DNA from: Nitratireductor thuwali
Lineage (GTDB): Bacteria > Pseudomonadota > Alphaproteobacteria > Rhizobiales > Rhizobiaceae
Reading direction: 5' to 3'
DNA: 64,000 nucleotides
Assembly (NCBI RefSeq): GCF_036621415.1
Contig: NZ_CP030941.1
Location: forward strand, 1,364,001 to 1,428,000
Below, one piece after another: positions 39,855 to 47,906 of the stretch (its first letter is position 1; each line of letters opens with the position of its first letter). A model generated the notes under the pieces. That model ran no database searches, was not told where the DNA came from, and saw nothing but the letters and a program-made list of their open reading frames with translations. The position numbers and the translations under genes are program-made.

Positions 39855-40879
39855 TAGTTCGGCAGGAAGTGGCAGCCGAAGATATCGCGCCCTACCTCAA
39901 GGCGCATATCGAAGGTTTCCACGGCCTCCGGTCGATCGAAAAGTTCAGCTCCGGCCAGTCGAACCCGACCTATCTGCTCAAGGCTGCCAGCGGAGACTAT
40001 GTGCTCCGCGCTAAGCCGCCCGGAAATCTTCTGAAGTCCGCGCATCAGGTGGACCGCGAGTATCGCGTGATGGCGGCGCTGCAGGGCACCGCGGTGCCCG
40101 TTCCGCGCGTCCTCCACCTTAGTTCGGACGGCACGCCCATCGGCCGGATGTTTTTCGTCATGGAACGCGTGCCGGGCCGCATCTTCTGGGATCCAGCCTT
40201 GCCGGAAGCCAGCGGCAACGACGAAAGGGCTGCGATCTACGATGCCATGAACGAGCTTTTGGCGGATCTCCACAATGTCGATCCGGCTGCGGCTGGCCTT
40301 GGAGACTATGGGCGGCCGGGCAACTATTTCGCCCGTCAGCTCAGGCGTTGGCGCGACCAGTACCGCGCAACCGAAACCGCCACTGTGCACGATGTCGATA
40401 CGTTGATCCGATGGCTGGACGAGAACCTGCCGGAAGAAGACGGCCAGATGTCTCTGGTGCATGGCGACTTCCGGCTCGACAACATGATTTTCGCTGCTGA
40501 TGAACCGAAAGTGGCCGCGCTCATCGATTGGGAACTGTCCACCCTCGGCCACCCGACGGCGGACCTTGCCTACCAGTGCATGCAGTGGCGGCTGCCGCAT
40601 TCCTCGAGCTTCAAGGGCCTCGGCGGCATCGACAGGAAGCGGCTCGGCCTGCCCACCGAGGAGGCATATGTCGAACAATACGCCCGACGTCGCGGGCTCA
40701 CCCGGATCGACGACTGGACCTTTTGCCTCGCCTTCTCCTTTTTCCGGCTGGCGGCCATCTGCCAGGGCGTCTACAAGCGGGCGCTTGACGGCAACGCCTC
40801 CAACCCCGACAAGGCGGAAAGCTATGGCCGCATGGTCGGGCTTTTAGCCGGACTGGCGGTAGAAGTGGCCGAAGCGTGA
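39851..40879 (+). CDS. Phosphotransferase family protein (ACAD10 N-domain-like)
   Basis: Aminoglycoside phosphotransferase/choline kinase-fold protein of 342 residues. FSSGQSNPTYLLKAASGDYVLRAKPPG marks the nucleotide loop (core SGQSNPTYLL near 34), VHGDFRLDNMIF (about 200) the catalytic Asp/Asn, and ALIDWELSTLGHP the metal Asp. Members next to acyl-CoA dehydrogenases phosphorylate hydroxyacyl-CoAs before elimination in the ACAD10/11 route, so the enzyme is unlikely to be a resistance gene. Translationally coupled to maoC. Confidence 0.9.
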   Translation: MIVRQEVAAEDIAPYLKAHIEGFHGLRSIEKFSSGQSNPTYLLKAASGDYVLRAKPPGNLLKSAHQVDREYRVMAALQGTAVPVPRVLHLSSDGTPIGRMFFVMERVPGRIFWDPALPEASGNDERAAIYDAMNELLADLHNVDPAAAGLGDYGRPGNYFARQLRRWRDQYRATETATVHDVDTLIRWLDENLPEEDGQMSLVHGDFRLDNMIFAADEPKVAALIDWELSTLGHPTADLAYQCMQWRLPHSSSFKGLGGIDRKRLGLPTEEAYVEQYARRRGLTRIDDWTFCLAFSFFRLAAICQGVYKRALDGNASNPDKAESYGRMVGLLAGLAVEVAEA

Positions 40880-40976
40880 AACAGGAACAAGCCTGATGCG
40901 TTCCTGCTCATATTCAGCTTGATGGGGCGTTCCGATTCGTTCGCCCTTGGGGATAAAAGAAAAGAGGGGCGCTGCG

Positions 40977-41753
40977 ATGGCGCGTTTTGACGGTCTGACG
41001 GTTCTCCTGACGGGAGCAACCGGCGGCTTCGGGGGCGAAATGGCCCGGCGCCTGGCGTCAGAGGGTGCAAATCTCGTATTGTCGGACCTTGATGCGCAGC
41101 GGCTGGAACAAATGGCCGCCGCCCTCGATGCGCAAACCGCAACGCTGGCCGGGGACATCACGAACGAGAGCCTTTCGGAGCAACTTGTTGCCCTGGCCTT
41201 GGCGCGTTTCGGCCGGATCGACATTGCCATCAACAATGCCGGCATAGCCCAGCCATTCGTCAGGTTTCACCTGATCCCCTCCGAGGACGCGCGCCGCGTC
41301 ATCGAGGTCGATCTTTTGGGCGTCTTCTATGCGATGAAGCACCAATTGCCGGCGATGGAACGCCAGCACAGGAAAACCGGGCGCAAGGGCACGATCGTCA
41401 ACGTGGCCTCGGTCGCCGGCCTTGTCGGGGCCCCGCGGCTGGCGGCCTATTCGGCAGCCAAACACGGGGTGCTGGGCCTGACGCGCACGGCGGCGGCGGA
41501 ATACGCCGCGAAGGGGATACGCGTGAATGCGGTCTGTCCCTCCTTCTCGCGCACCGACATGGTGACGGACATGCTCAAACTCTCGCCAGCCAGTCCGGGC
41601 AAGGCGGAAGCCGACCTGACGCACGGCGTCCCCATGAAACGGCTGGCCGAGATCGATGAAGTGATCGAGATCATCCTCTTCGCCGCAGACCCCGCCAACA
41701 GCTTCATGACCGGTCAGGCCCTGGCTGCCGATGGCGGCATCACCGCATTATAG
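40977..41753 (+). CDS. SDR family oxidoreductase
   Basis: Short-chain dehydrogenase of 258 residues; start at 40977 with GAGGGGCG upstream. TGATGGFGGEMA (about 11), INNAGIAQPF (about 86), Ser in NVASVAGLVG and AYSAAKHGVLGLTRTAA with the YxxxK pair (Tyr159, Lys163 approximately), ending MTGQALAADGGITAL. Last gene of the catabolic cluster; likely oxidises a hydroxyacyl intermediate. A copy of palindromic repeat A begins immediately at its stop. Confidence 0.9.
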   Translation: MARFDGLTVLLTGATGGFGGEMARRLASEGANLVLSDLDAQRLEQMAAALDAQTATLAGDITNESLSEQLVALALARFGRIDIAINNAGIAQPFVRFHLIPSEDARRVIEVDLLGVFYAMKHQLPAMERQHRKTGRKGTIVNVASVAGLVGAPRLAAYSAAKHGVLGLTRTAAAEYAAKGIRVNAVCPSFSRTDMVTDMLKLSPASPGKAEADLTHGVPMKRLAEIDEVIEIILFAADPANSFMTGQALAADGGITAL

Positions 41754-41789
41754 GTCAGTTCACCGTTTCACGAAAACGCCTAACTGATC
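41754..41789. repeat. Dispersed palindromic repeat A, copy 2
   Basis: Shares TCAGTTCACCGTTTC (41755-41769) and AACTGATCTA (41782-41791) with copy 1 at 9168-9204. Arms CAGTT/AACTG and CGTTT/AAACG can pair. Here the TA at 41790-41791 is uninterrupted, showing the empty-site version of the IS630 insertion point. Confidence 0.65.
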
Positions 41790-41798
41790 TAACTGTCT

Positions 41799-41818
41799 GA
41801 TTTTACGCAATTCCGGAC
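41799..41818. repeat. Dispersed repeat B, half copy
   Basis: GATTTTACGCAATTCCGGAC is a 20-nt exact match to 47828-47847. Only the left half of the palindrome is kept here; the sequence then runs into a copy of the 1194-type repeat (41846-41856). Composite of decayed intergenic repeats downstream of the SDR gene. Confidence 0.65.
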
Positions 41819-41880
41819 CGAAAAAATCGATACCCAATCTTCGGACCGATGCTGTAGGCGGCGGGGCGACCACCTGAGCC

Positions 41881-42900
41881 TTACATCACGCCGCAGGCAC
41901 GGATGAGCTTCAGAAGGCGCGGGAGCGAGGGCCGCGTGTTCATCGCGCAATAGGTCTGGCGGCTGGCGCCTCCGTAGCTCTCCTTGTGCCTGGCAAGTGT
42001 TTGCGAGGGATAGATGACGCGTTGCGCAAGCGCGTTGGTGTGGAGCAGGCGGAAGGCCCGCTTGGTGAGCCAGTCCTTGGGGAAGTCCTTTTCGTCGATT
42101 CGGTGAAAAGGCATCAGGCCGAGATAAAGCCGAGGCACACCCTCCGCCTTCAGCGCTTCGATGGCGTGGCGCACGAGAAAATGGGCGGCCAGCGGATCGG
42201 CATCCGGCAGCCAGCGGCGTGTCGCCGAAAGATAACCGACCGGTTCGCCCTCCCGGAACAGCGGATCGAAGAATGCGAAGGCGACCGGCTTGCCCTTCCT
42301 GTCGAGGAGAAAGAACTTGCGAACTTCCGGCTCATCCACCAGTTGCACCGGCCGTACGAGGAAGGAAAGCTCCCGCCTGCGGGTCGTGCGGGTACGGCGC
42401 CAGCCGATCGATATGGCTTGGAGGTCGTGCGGGTCGAACGCGGATGCCGGCATTTCAGCCGCACGATGCCCGGTACCCGACAAGCGGTTCAGGGCCGTCC
42501 GGAAACTGCGTTTTCGGGGGCCGGTGAAGTCGTAGGTGTCGAGATCGAGCCAACTCTCCAGCCCAAGCTCGTTGACGGAGAAGCCCCGCGCCGCAAGCAG
42601 CGACGCCATGTCGCGTGATGTCTGCCAGAACGTCACGTCCTGCATCGCAGCGACAAAGGCATCGACAAGGTCGGGCCATTGTTCGCAGGGCGCCAGCGGA
42701 TCGCCCAGCACATAGGCCGTTTGACCGACCATCCTGTAGGCAAGAAAGCCTGCATGATCACCAAAATGGCGCATGCCAGGCTGGAAAGCCGCCGAATAGG
42801 CCAGCGCGAAGGAGCCATGCCGCCGCAGCGCATCGAGCCTGGCTTGCGGTGACGGGTTGAAGTCGGCCCGCCAGCTCGGCAGGGCGGCCATGTAGTTCAT
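41881..42900 (-). CDS. DUF2156 domain protein (phosphatidylglycerol lysyltransferase C-domain-like)
   Basis: GNAT-like protein of about 339 residues, start taken at 42900 (MNYMAALPSW); the open frame continues to 43596 but that part is antisense to the HTH regulator. The domain has GSFALAYSAAFQPGMRHFGDHAGFLAYR (core GMRHFGDHAGFLAYR), AYVLGDPLAP, a Trp-rich WRRTRTTRRRELSFLVRP stretch and YLGLMPFHRIDEKDF. It is the soluble catalytic-type half of MprF-like enzymes without the membrane flippase half, so transfer of an aminoacyl or other acyl group to a lipid is possible but unproven. Divergent from the regulator. Confidence 0.8.
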   Translation of the reverse strand: MNYMAALPSWRADFNPSPQARLDALRRHGSFALAYSAAFQPGMRHFGDHAGFLAYRMVGQTAYVLGDPLAPCEQWPDLVDAFVAAMQDVTFWQTSRDMASLLAARGFSVNELGLESWLDLDTYDFTGPRKRSFRTALNRLSGTGHRAAEMPASAFDPHDLQAISIGWRRTRTTRRRELSFLVRPVQLVDEPEVRKFFLLDRKGKPVAFAFFDPLFREGEPVGYLSATRRWLPDADPLAAHFLVRHAIEALKAEGVPRLYLGLMPFHRIDEKDFPKDWLTKRAFRLLHTNALAQRVIYPSQTLARHKESYGGASRQTYCAMNTRPSLPRLLKLIRACGVM

Positions 42901-43019
42901 GTGCTGCACATCCGTCCACAGGCCCCCGTCGCCAACGCATGCATCTGTTTGGCCGGTTTGACAATATGGTCGCCGCCATTTCCACCACTTCCGGTTGCAT
43001 ATGCCGTGGATGCCGTTGA

Positions 43020-43049
43020 CATTAAAGAAACCGGATGATTTCTTTAATG
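43020..43049. promoter_or_regulatory. Operator palindrome before the Cys-rich regulator
   Basis: Perfect 11-bp inverted repeat CATTAAAGAAA (43020-43030) / TTTCTTTAATG (43039-43049) with an 8-bp spacer, 15 bp before the chosen ATG. A TTGACA at 43016-43021 could be a -35 box overlapping its left arm. Position and symmetry suggest autoregulation by the HTH protein and control of the MFS gene, perhaps also of the divergent DUF2156 gene. Confidence 0.75.
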
Positions 43050-43064
43050 CCGATGGAGGTAGCG

Positions 43065-43745
43065 ATGCAGACGGATCCACGAATTGAGCAGACCCATGAA
43101 CAGGCGCAGGGCGGGGAGCGCATCCTGTTCGTTCTGAAGACCAAGGGAGCGATGACGGCGCAGCATCTGGCCAGCAGGCTGGGTGTTTCGGTGGTGGCGG
43201 TCCGCAAGCAGCTGGCACGGCTGGAAAGCGAGGGGATGACCACCTACCGCGAGATGACCGAAGGCCGGGGCCGGCCCGAAAGGCTCTGGCGGCTGACCCC
43301 CGAAGGGCATGAGCGCTTCCCCGACAGCCATTCCGAGCTGACACTGGAGCTGATCTCCGCCGTGCGCTCCGTATTCGGCGAGGCCGGGCTGGACCGGCTG
43401 ATAGCGGCCCGCGAGGAAACGGCACGCAAGCTCTATGGCGACGCGATTCCGCACGGGGAAAGCCTCGAATCCAGGGTGGAGACGCTGGCCAGGCTGCGGC
43501 AGCGGGAAGGCTATATGGCTGAGGTGACGGACCTTGGCGACGGCGCCCTGCTGCTGGCCGAGAACCATTGCCCGATATGTGCGGCGGCCACGGCATGCCA
43601 GGGCTTCTGCCGGTCGGAGCTCGCTGTGTTCCGCGCTGTCCTGGGCGACAGCGTGTCGGTCACGCGCACCGATCACGTTCTGGCCGGCGCCAGGCGATGT
43701 GCCTATCGCATTGAACCGGCAAGCGGCAAGGGCACAGCCAACTGA
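43065..43745 (+). CDS. HTH transcriptional regulator with C-terminal cysteine cluster (SufR-like)
   Basis: 226 residues from the ATG at 43065, with GGAGGT at 43055-43060; earlier in-frame ATGs fall inside the operator. A winged-helix DNA-binding domain (about 18-75: TAQHLASRLGVSVVAVRKQLARLESEG) resembles DeoR/SufR-type repressors. The C-terminal sensor has Cys at 169, 172, 178, 182 and 212 (ENHCPICAAATACQGFCRSEL; core CPICAAATACQGFC), able to hold an Fe-S cluster or metal. The spacing differs from cyanobacterial SufR. MFS transporter follows after 8 nt. Confidence 0.88.
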   Translation: MQTDPRIEQTHEQAQGGERILFVLKTKGAMTAQHLASRLGVSVVAVRKQLARLESEGMTTYREMTEGRGRPERLWRLTPEGHERFPDSHSELTLELISAVRSVFGEAGLDRLIAAREETARKLYGDAIPHGESLESRVETLARLRQREGYMAEVTDLGDGALLLAENHCPICAAATACQGFCRSELAVFRAVLGDSVSVTRTDHVLAGARRCAYRIEPASGKGTAN

Positions 43746-43753
43746 CAGGACAC

Positions 43754-45166
43754 ATGGAAATGTCGCAGTCACAGCACGGCGCAACGCCGGCCGTCGATGC
43801 CCGTTGGGCCGGCATCCTGAAAACCGGTTATCTCGGGCAATTCGCGCTTCTTTGCCTTGGCATCTGGCTCCATGCGGCCGATTCCCTGGTGGTGGCAACG
43901 GCAATGCCGGCAGCCGTGGCCGAGATCGGCGGCGACCGGTTCGTGAGCTGGGCGCTGTCGCTCTATCTCCTGGGCTCCATCCTTAGCGGAGCGGGGGCAG
44001 CCCTGTGCGCCACCGCCTTCGGGCTTCGCCGTGCCTTCGTGATCGCGGCATTGGTCTACGCGGCGGGATGTGCGACGAGCGCCATGGCCCCGGAGATCAT
44101 GGTCATGCTGGCGGGGCGTCTCGCCCAGGGCCTCGGCGGAGGACTGCTCGTCGCGCTCACCTATGTCGCCGTCCAGCGGCTGTTCCCGCGTGAGATGTGG
44201 CCCCGCCTGATAGCCCTCATGTCGGCCATCTGGGGCGCGGCCGCCTTCACCGGCCCGCTGATCGGCGGCTTCTTTGCAGATCTCGGCCTGTGGCGCTGGG
44301 CCTTCTGGTCCTTTGGCGTGCAGGCGCTGGTTCTGGCGGTCCTGGTGCCTGCGCTCATGACACCGAGCACAACGCGCACCGTGCCTTCGCCCCGCTTTCC
44401 CCTGATGAGACTGGCCCTTCTGTCGGCCTCGGTGCTTCTCGTGGCCGCGGCGGGTGTCACGCTTTCCCCCGCCACATCGCTGCCGATGCTGGCCGGCGGC
44501 GCAGCCTTCTTCGTGCTGTTCCTGAAAAACGACGCCAGTCGCGGCACCGAGCGGATGTTTCCCGTTTCCGCCTTCTCCATGAATTCGCTGCTCGGCGCGG
44601 GCTTTGTCGCCAATCTGGCGCTGGGTGCGGCCGCCATGTCGCTGACCGTCTACGGACCGTTCATCCTCAACCGCCTTCACGGGGTGACGGCACTGGGCGT
44701 CGGGCTGATTATCGCAGCCGAGTCCGTCGCGTGGAGCCTGGCCGCGGTCGCCTTTGCCGGCACCGGCGAAGCGGGGGAGAAATTCCTGATCCGCATCGGA
44801 GCACTGATGATCCTGTTCGCCATTGCAGTGCTCGGACCGCTGATGGCCGGCGGGCCGATCTGGGCGGTCGCGCTGGCGGCGGTCGTCCAGGGCGCCGGTT
44901 TTGGGATGCTGTGGGGTTTTCTCATCCGCCGGGTCGTTGCGGCGGCGGCGGAAGAAGACCGCGACAGCGCCTCCGCAGCCATGCCCACGACGCAGCAGAT
45001 CGCCTTCGCCCTGGGCGCCGCGCTTTCCGGTATCGTCGCCAACCAGGCCGGCTTCACCGAAGGCGGCAGCGCATCGATGGCCAATGTTGCGCTATGGGTC
45101 TTCGCCGCTTTCGTTCCGGTTGCGGCCCTGGGCGCCGCTGCGGCCTGGCGGGTGGCGAAAGACTAG
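43754..45166 (+). CDS. MFS transporter (DHA2/EmrB-like)
   Basis: 470-residue multi-pass transporter with about 14 hydrophobic helices, GRLAQGLGGGLLVALTY matching drug:H+ antiporter motif C-type glycines (about 118-134) and a conserved Asp in DSLVVATAMPAAVAEIGG of helix 1. Likely exports a compound sensed by the adjacent Cys-rich regulator, from which it is separated by 8 nt. Substrate unknown. Convergent with the triple-repeat gene (2 nt between stops). Confidence 0.88.
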   Translation: MEMSQSQHGATPAVDARWAGILKTGYLGQFALLCLGIWLHAADSLVVATAMPAAVAEIGGDRFVSWALSLYLLGSILSGAGAALCATAFGLRRAFVIAALVYAAGCATSAMAPEIMVMLAGRLAQGLGGGLLVALTYVAVQRLFPREMWPRLIALMSAIWGAAAFTGPLIGGFFADLGLWRWAFWSFGVQALVLAVLVPALMTPSTTRTVPSPRFPLMRLALLSASVLLVAAAGVTLSPATSLPMLAGGAAFFVLFLKNDASRGTERMFPVSAFSMNSLLGAGFVANLALGAAAMSLTVYGPFILNRLHGVTALGVGLIIAAESVAWSLAAVAFAGTGEAGEKFLIRIGALMILFAIAVLGPLMAGGPIWAVALAAVVQGAGFGMLWGFLIRRVVAAAAEEDRDSASAAMPTTQQIAFALGAALSGIVANQAGFTEGGSASMANVALWVFAAFVPVAALGAAAAWRVAKD

Positions 45167-45168
45167 GC

Positions 45169-45621
45169 CTATTTCTTGCGATCTCTGCCTCTGCCTGGAG
45201 ACCCGGCGTGGGACGACGAGGTCACCGAAATCGGATCGCTGGCCGGGAAAGTGTCGTCAAGCCCTTCATCGAGTTCCTCGTCGTGCTCGTGATCCTTCTC
45301 AGGCTTCTTGGCGAACTCGTCGGGTGCGCCGGTGCGCGTGGCCCGCGTCACCGAAACCGGGTCGCTGGCCGGAAAGGTCTCTTTCAGGCCTTCTTCCAGT
45401 TCTTCGTCGTGCTCATGGTCCCCGCCCGGCTTTTCCTTCGCAAATTCGCCGGGAGCGCCGGTGCGGGTCGTTTGCGTCACCGAAACGGGGTCGCTGGCCG
45501 GAAATGTCTCTTCCAGCCCTTCTTCCAGTTCCTCGTCGTGCTCGTGGTCCTTTGCAGGCTCCTTCTTTCCCGCGTCCTTGCCCATCTTCTTGGTCGTGTC
45601 CGACTTGCGGTCCGCTTGCAT
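45169..45621 (-). CDS. Acidic protein with three tandem FPASDPxSVT repeats
   Basis: Not assigned to a characterised family. 150 residues from the ATG at 45621; the frame is open further upstream to 46086 but that part is antisense to rpsU. After a Lys-rich start, three units of 42-43 residues begin at Asp25, Asp68 and Asp110: DHEHDEELEEGLEETFPASD then PVSVT and a TRTGAP-EFAK linker. The FPASDPxSVT box occurs singly in many small rhizobial proteins. Highly charged, no signal or membrane segment, probably disordered; His-Glu-rich parts could bind metal. Confidence 0.75.
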   Translation of the reverse strand: MQADRKSDTTKKMGKDAGKKEPAKDHEHDEELEEGLEETFPASDPVSVTQTTRTGAPGEFAKEKPGGDHEHDEELEEGLKETFPASDPVSVTRATRTGAPDEFAKKPEKDHEHDEELDEGLDDTFPASDPISVTSSSHAGSPGRGRDRKK

Positions 45622-46009
45622 ATCAACGCCTCCATCTGCCTTGTGGAAACGCCCCAGCACAGGCCGGGTTCCACGGGAACGAACGGTGCCTGCCGGCTGC
45701 TGGCGAGCTCCGGGCGGACGGCCCGCCGGTGCCGATTTGCAGCGCCCGATAAAGTCGCCAAGGCAGCGCCCGCTTCCAACGCCGCGAGCTTCCATTGCCT
45801 GTATGATGATGCTTGTCGACCGGAAGCCGGTTCGTCTCAGCGGCACCGTCCCTGCAGAACCGCTCCAGCTTGCGTTCCAAGCCAGAAAATTCTCGACAAG
45901 TGCGCCGCCGTCTGCTATTTGCCGCCCCATTTCGCGGTGGTGCGCTGTCGCGAGACTATGGCCTGTGGAATTCAGGCACTTCGTATCAACGCTATGACAG
46001 GAAGACCCG
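45622..46009. other. 388-bp divergent intergenic region upstream of rpsU
   Basis: Lies between the triple-repeat gene (minus) and rpsU (plus). No protein gene or RNA structure is convincing; short open frames on either strand have the composition of random GC-rich sequence. It should contain the promoters of both genes, but no clear -35/-10 pair was found. Confidence 0.4.
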
Positions 46010-46237
46010 GTGCAGGTACTCGTCCGCGACAACAATGTTGACCAGGCGCTTCGCGCGCTCAAGAAAAAGATGCAACGCGAAGGCATTTTCCGCGAGATGA
46101 AGATGCGTGGGCATTATGAAAAGCCTTCGGAGAAGCGTGCGCGCGAGAAGGCCGAAGCCGTTCGCCGCGCCCGTAAGCTGGCTCGCAAGCGCGCCCAGCG
46201 CGAAGGCATTGTCGGCGGGCGTCCAGCGGCGCGCTGA
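46010..46237 (+). CDS. rpsU: 30S ribosomal protein S21
   Basis: 75 residues beginning at a GTG (46010) with AGGAAG upstream: [40 protein letters not shown] (core [18 protein letters not shown]). The strongly basic C-terminal half ends [16 protein letters not shown], normal for alphaproteobacteria. S21 sits near the anti-Shine-Dalgarno of 16S rRNA and aids initiation. GTG start is common in this gene. Confidence 0.96.
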   Translation: MQVLVRDNNVDQALRALKKKMQREGIFREMKMRGHYEKPSEKRAREKAEAVRRARKLARKRAQREGIVGGRPAAR

Positions 46238-46356
46238 GTGCCGCTATTTCGTCCTTTTCCGGCTCTACATGGAAGGTGGCGCGATGAGCTTGTCGCAGCC
46301 GCCTTTTTTGTTGCATCACGTGTCGGGGTGAAATTCCGGGCGTGGCAGCCAACCAT

Positions 46357-47217
46357 ATGAAACGGATGGTAGGGTTCATGACTGGAGCGAGAACGGGATT
46401 GCAAATCAGTTTCCACAAGCTGGCGGGAACGCTGGCACTGGTAGCCCTTCTTGCCGGCTGCCAGGCGAGCGAGACGTTGAGCGATCTCAGCCGGATAGAT
46501 ACCGCACAGGGCTCGGCCGAGAATATCGGTTCCCTGACCGCCGTCATCCAGCGTACCCCCAACGATCCCGAGGCCTATAACGTCCGGGGCGCAGCCTATG
46601 GCCGGGCCGGCCGCTACCGGGAGGCGCTGGAGGATTTCGACAAGGCCATCGCCCTAGATCCAGGCTCCCACCGGGCTTACGCCAACCGCGCGCTCATCTA
46701 TCGGTATATGGGTGAACAGCAAAAGGCGCTGGCCGATTACAACAGGGCAATCGAGCTCAATCCGGCTTATGATACCGCCTATATCGGACGCGGCGAACTC
46801 TATCGCATGGCCGGCCGGTCGAGCGACGCCTTCCGTGATTTCGAGCGCGCCATCCAGCTCGACACGGCCGACCCGCGGGCCTATCACCGCCGCGGCCTGC
46901 TCTACCAGGCCAGCGGTCAGCACCAATATGCCATCGAGGACTTCGCCACCGCCATATCGCTCGCGCCGGATCAGCCCTACGGCTACAATGGCCGCGGCCT
47001 TTCCTATCTGGCGCTTGGCGACGATGAAAACGCCTTCGCCGATTTCAACACGGCCCTCCGGCTCGACGGTGAGATAGCCGAAAGCTGGGCCAATCAGGCG
47101 CTTGTCTACGAACAGCAGGGCCAGATGGCGAAAGCGGCAAAGTCATATTCCCGCGCGCTGCAGCTCGACCCCGAGTACGCGCCGGCGCGCGACGGACTGG
47201 CGCGCACCCGCGCCTGA
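46357..47217 (+). CDS. Tetratricopeptide repeat lipoprotein (NlpI-like)
   Basis: About 286 residues. A signal peptide with lipobox LLAGC (Cys near residue 36) indicates an outer- or inner-membrane lipoprotein. Six TPR motifs follow from about residue 65 (AYNVRGAAYGRAGRYREALEDFDKAIALDP-type units, each with the A/G/Y/F pattern). The start is uncertain: GTG 46342, ATG 46357, 46366 or 46378 (preceded by GGTAGGG). The neighbourhood rpsU-TPR lipoprotein is typical of rhizobia. Probably a scaffold in the envelope; partner unknown. Confidence 0.85.
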   Translation: MKRMVGFMTGARTGLQISFHKLAGTLALVALLAGCQASETLSDLSRIDTAQGSAENIGSLTAVIQRTPNDPEAYNVRGAAYGRAGRYREALEDFDKAIALDPGSHRAYANRALIYRYMGEQQKALADYNRAIELNPAYDTAYIGRGELYRMAGRSSDAFRDFERAIQLDTADPRAYHRRGLLYQASGQHQYAIEDFATAISLAPDQPYGYNGRGLSYLALGDDENAFADFNTALRLDGEIAESWANQALVYEQQGQMAKAAKSYSRALQLDPEYAPARDGLARTRA

Positions 47218-47285
47218 GCCGATCCCTTCGGAACAATGGTCGCCTGTTTCCGTTTATCCGCAACAACGGAACAGGAGTTGATCAT

Positions 47286-47774
47286 ATGAGGCAGAGGCTC
47301 ATCGCGGCGCTCGGCGCGGCGTTTTTGCTGTCGGCCGGCGCACTGCCCACCGCCGCCCAGGACAGGATCGAGTTGGGAATGCTTGACTGCATCATCGGTG
47401 GCGGGATGAATATCGCCATCATCACTTCCGAAGAACTCTCCTGCACCTTCGATCCCGCCGATGATTCCAGCCCACCGGAAACCTATGTCGGCGTGGTCAA
47501 CAAGTTCGGCCTCGACATCGGCGCCACCAGCGAAAAGGTCATGCGCTGGCTCGTCGTGGCTCCGACTGCCGATGCCTATGCACCGGGCGCGCTTGCCGGC
47601 GACTATGTGGGCGCAAGTGCCGAGGTGACCGCCGGTGTGGGTGCCGGCGCCAACGTGCTCGTCAGCCAGTCCGGTGAAAACCTCATGCTGCAGCCCATCA
47701 GCCTGCAGGCTCAGACCGGCCTCAATCTGGCCGTCGGCGTAAGCGGGCTCCAACTGCGCTCGACCGCTCAATAG
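47286..47774 (+). CDS. DUF992 domain exported protein
   Basis: 162 residues: signal peptide MRQRLIAALGAAFLLSAGALPTAAQ (1-25, AQ|D cleavage) and a DUF992 domain with LGMLDCIIGGGMNI and LSCTFDP containing two Cys likely in a disulfide, and GDYVGASAEVTAGVGAGANVL glycine-rich strands. Typical small periplasmic protein of Hyphomicrobiales; function unknown. AGGAGTT precedes the ATG. Convergent with pntB across a large palindromic region. Confidence 0.87.
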   Translation: MRQRLIAALGAAFLLSAGALPTAAQDRIELGMLDCIIGGGMNIAIITSEELSCTFDPADDSSPPETYVGVVNKFGLDIGATSEKVMRWLVVAPTADAYAPGALAGDYVGASAEVTAGVGAGANVLVSQSGENLMLQPISLQAQTGLNLAVGVSGLQLRSTAQ

Positions 47775-47814
47775 GGCGCGGTACGGCTGTGCGACTACAA
47801 CTTTCAACCGAAAG

Positions 47815-47897
47815 AAAAGCCCGGCTAGATTTTACGCAATTCCGGACGGAGAACCCGTTCTCACTTTTTCCGGAATTGCTCCAATGGCCGGGCTCTT
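47815..47897 (-). terminator. Terminator of the pnt operon with a palindromic repeat in its loop
   Basis: On the minus strand, GCCGGGCT complement arms (47887-47894 with AGCCCGGC 47818-47825) form a GC stem followed by TTTTCTTTC reading from 47818 downward. The 61-nt loop is occupied by repeat B (47836-47879), itself an 11-bp palindrome. It serves the convergent pntB and DUF992 ends. Confidence 0.6.
47836..47879. repeat. Dispersed palindromic repeat B, full copy
   Basis: GCAATTCCGGA (47836-47846) and TCCGGAATTGC (47869-47879) form a perfect 11-bp stem with inner GAGAAC/GTTCTC pairs. Its left flank GATTTTACGCAATTCCGGAC recurs exactly at 41799-41818. It resembles the abundant rhizobial intergenic palindrome containing CAATTCCGGACGGAAAACCG-type sequence. 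Confidence 0.75.
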
Positions 47898-47906
47898 CTG
47901 AAGCAC

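Noticed and set aside
40981..41250. Possible aminoglycoside resistance reading of the phosphotransferase region
   Set aside because: The APH-fold gene at 39851-40879 is coupled to maoC and near an acyl-CoA dehydrogenase, the ACAD10-like context; resistance is unlikely.
42901..43596. Upstream extension of the DUF2156 gene (another 230 residues)
   Set aside because: It runs antisense through the HTH regulator and the operator; it is Pro/Arg-rich without similarity to the family N terminus.
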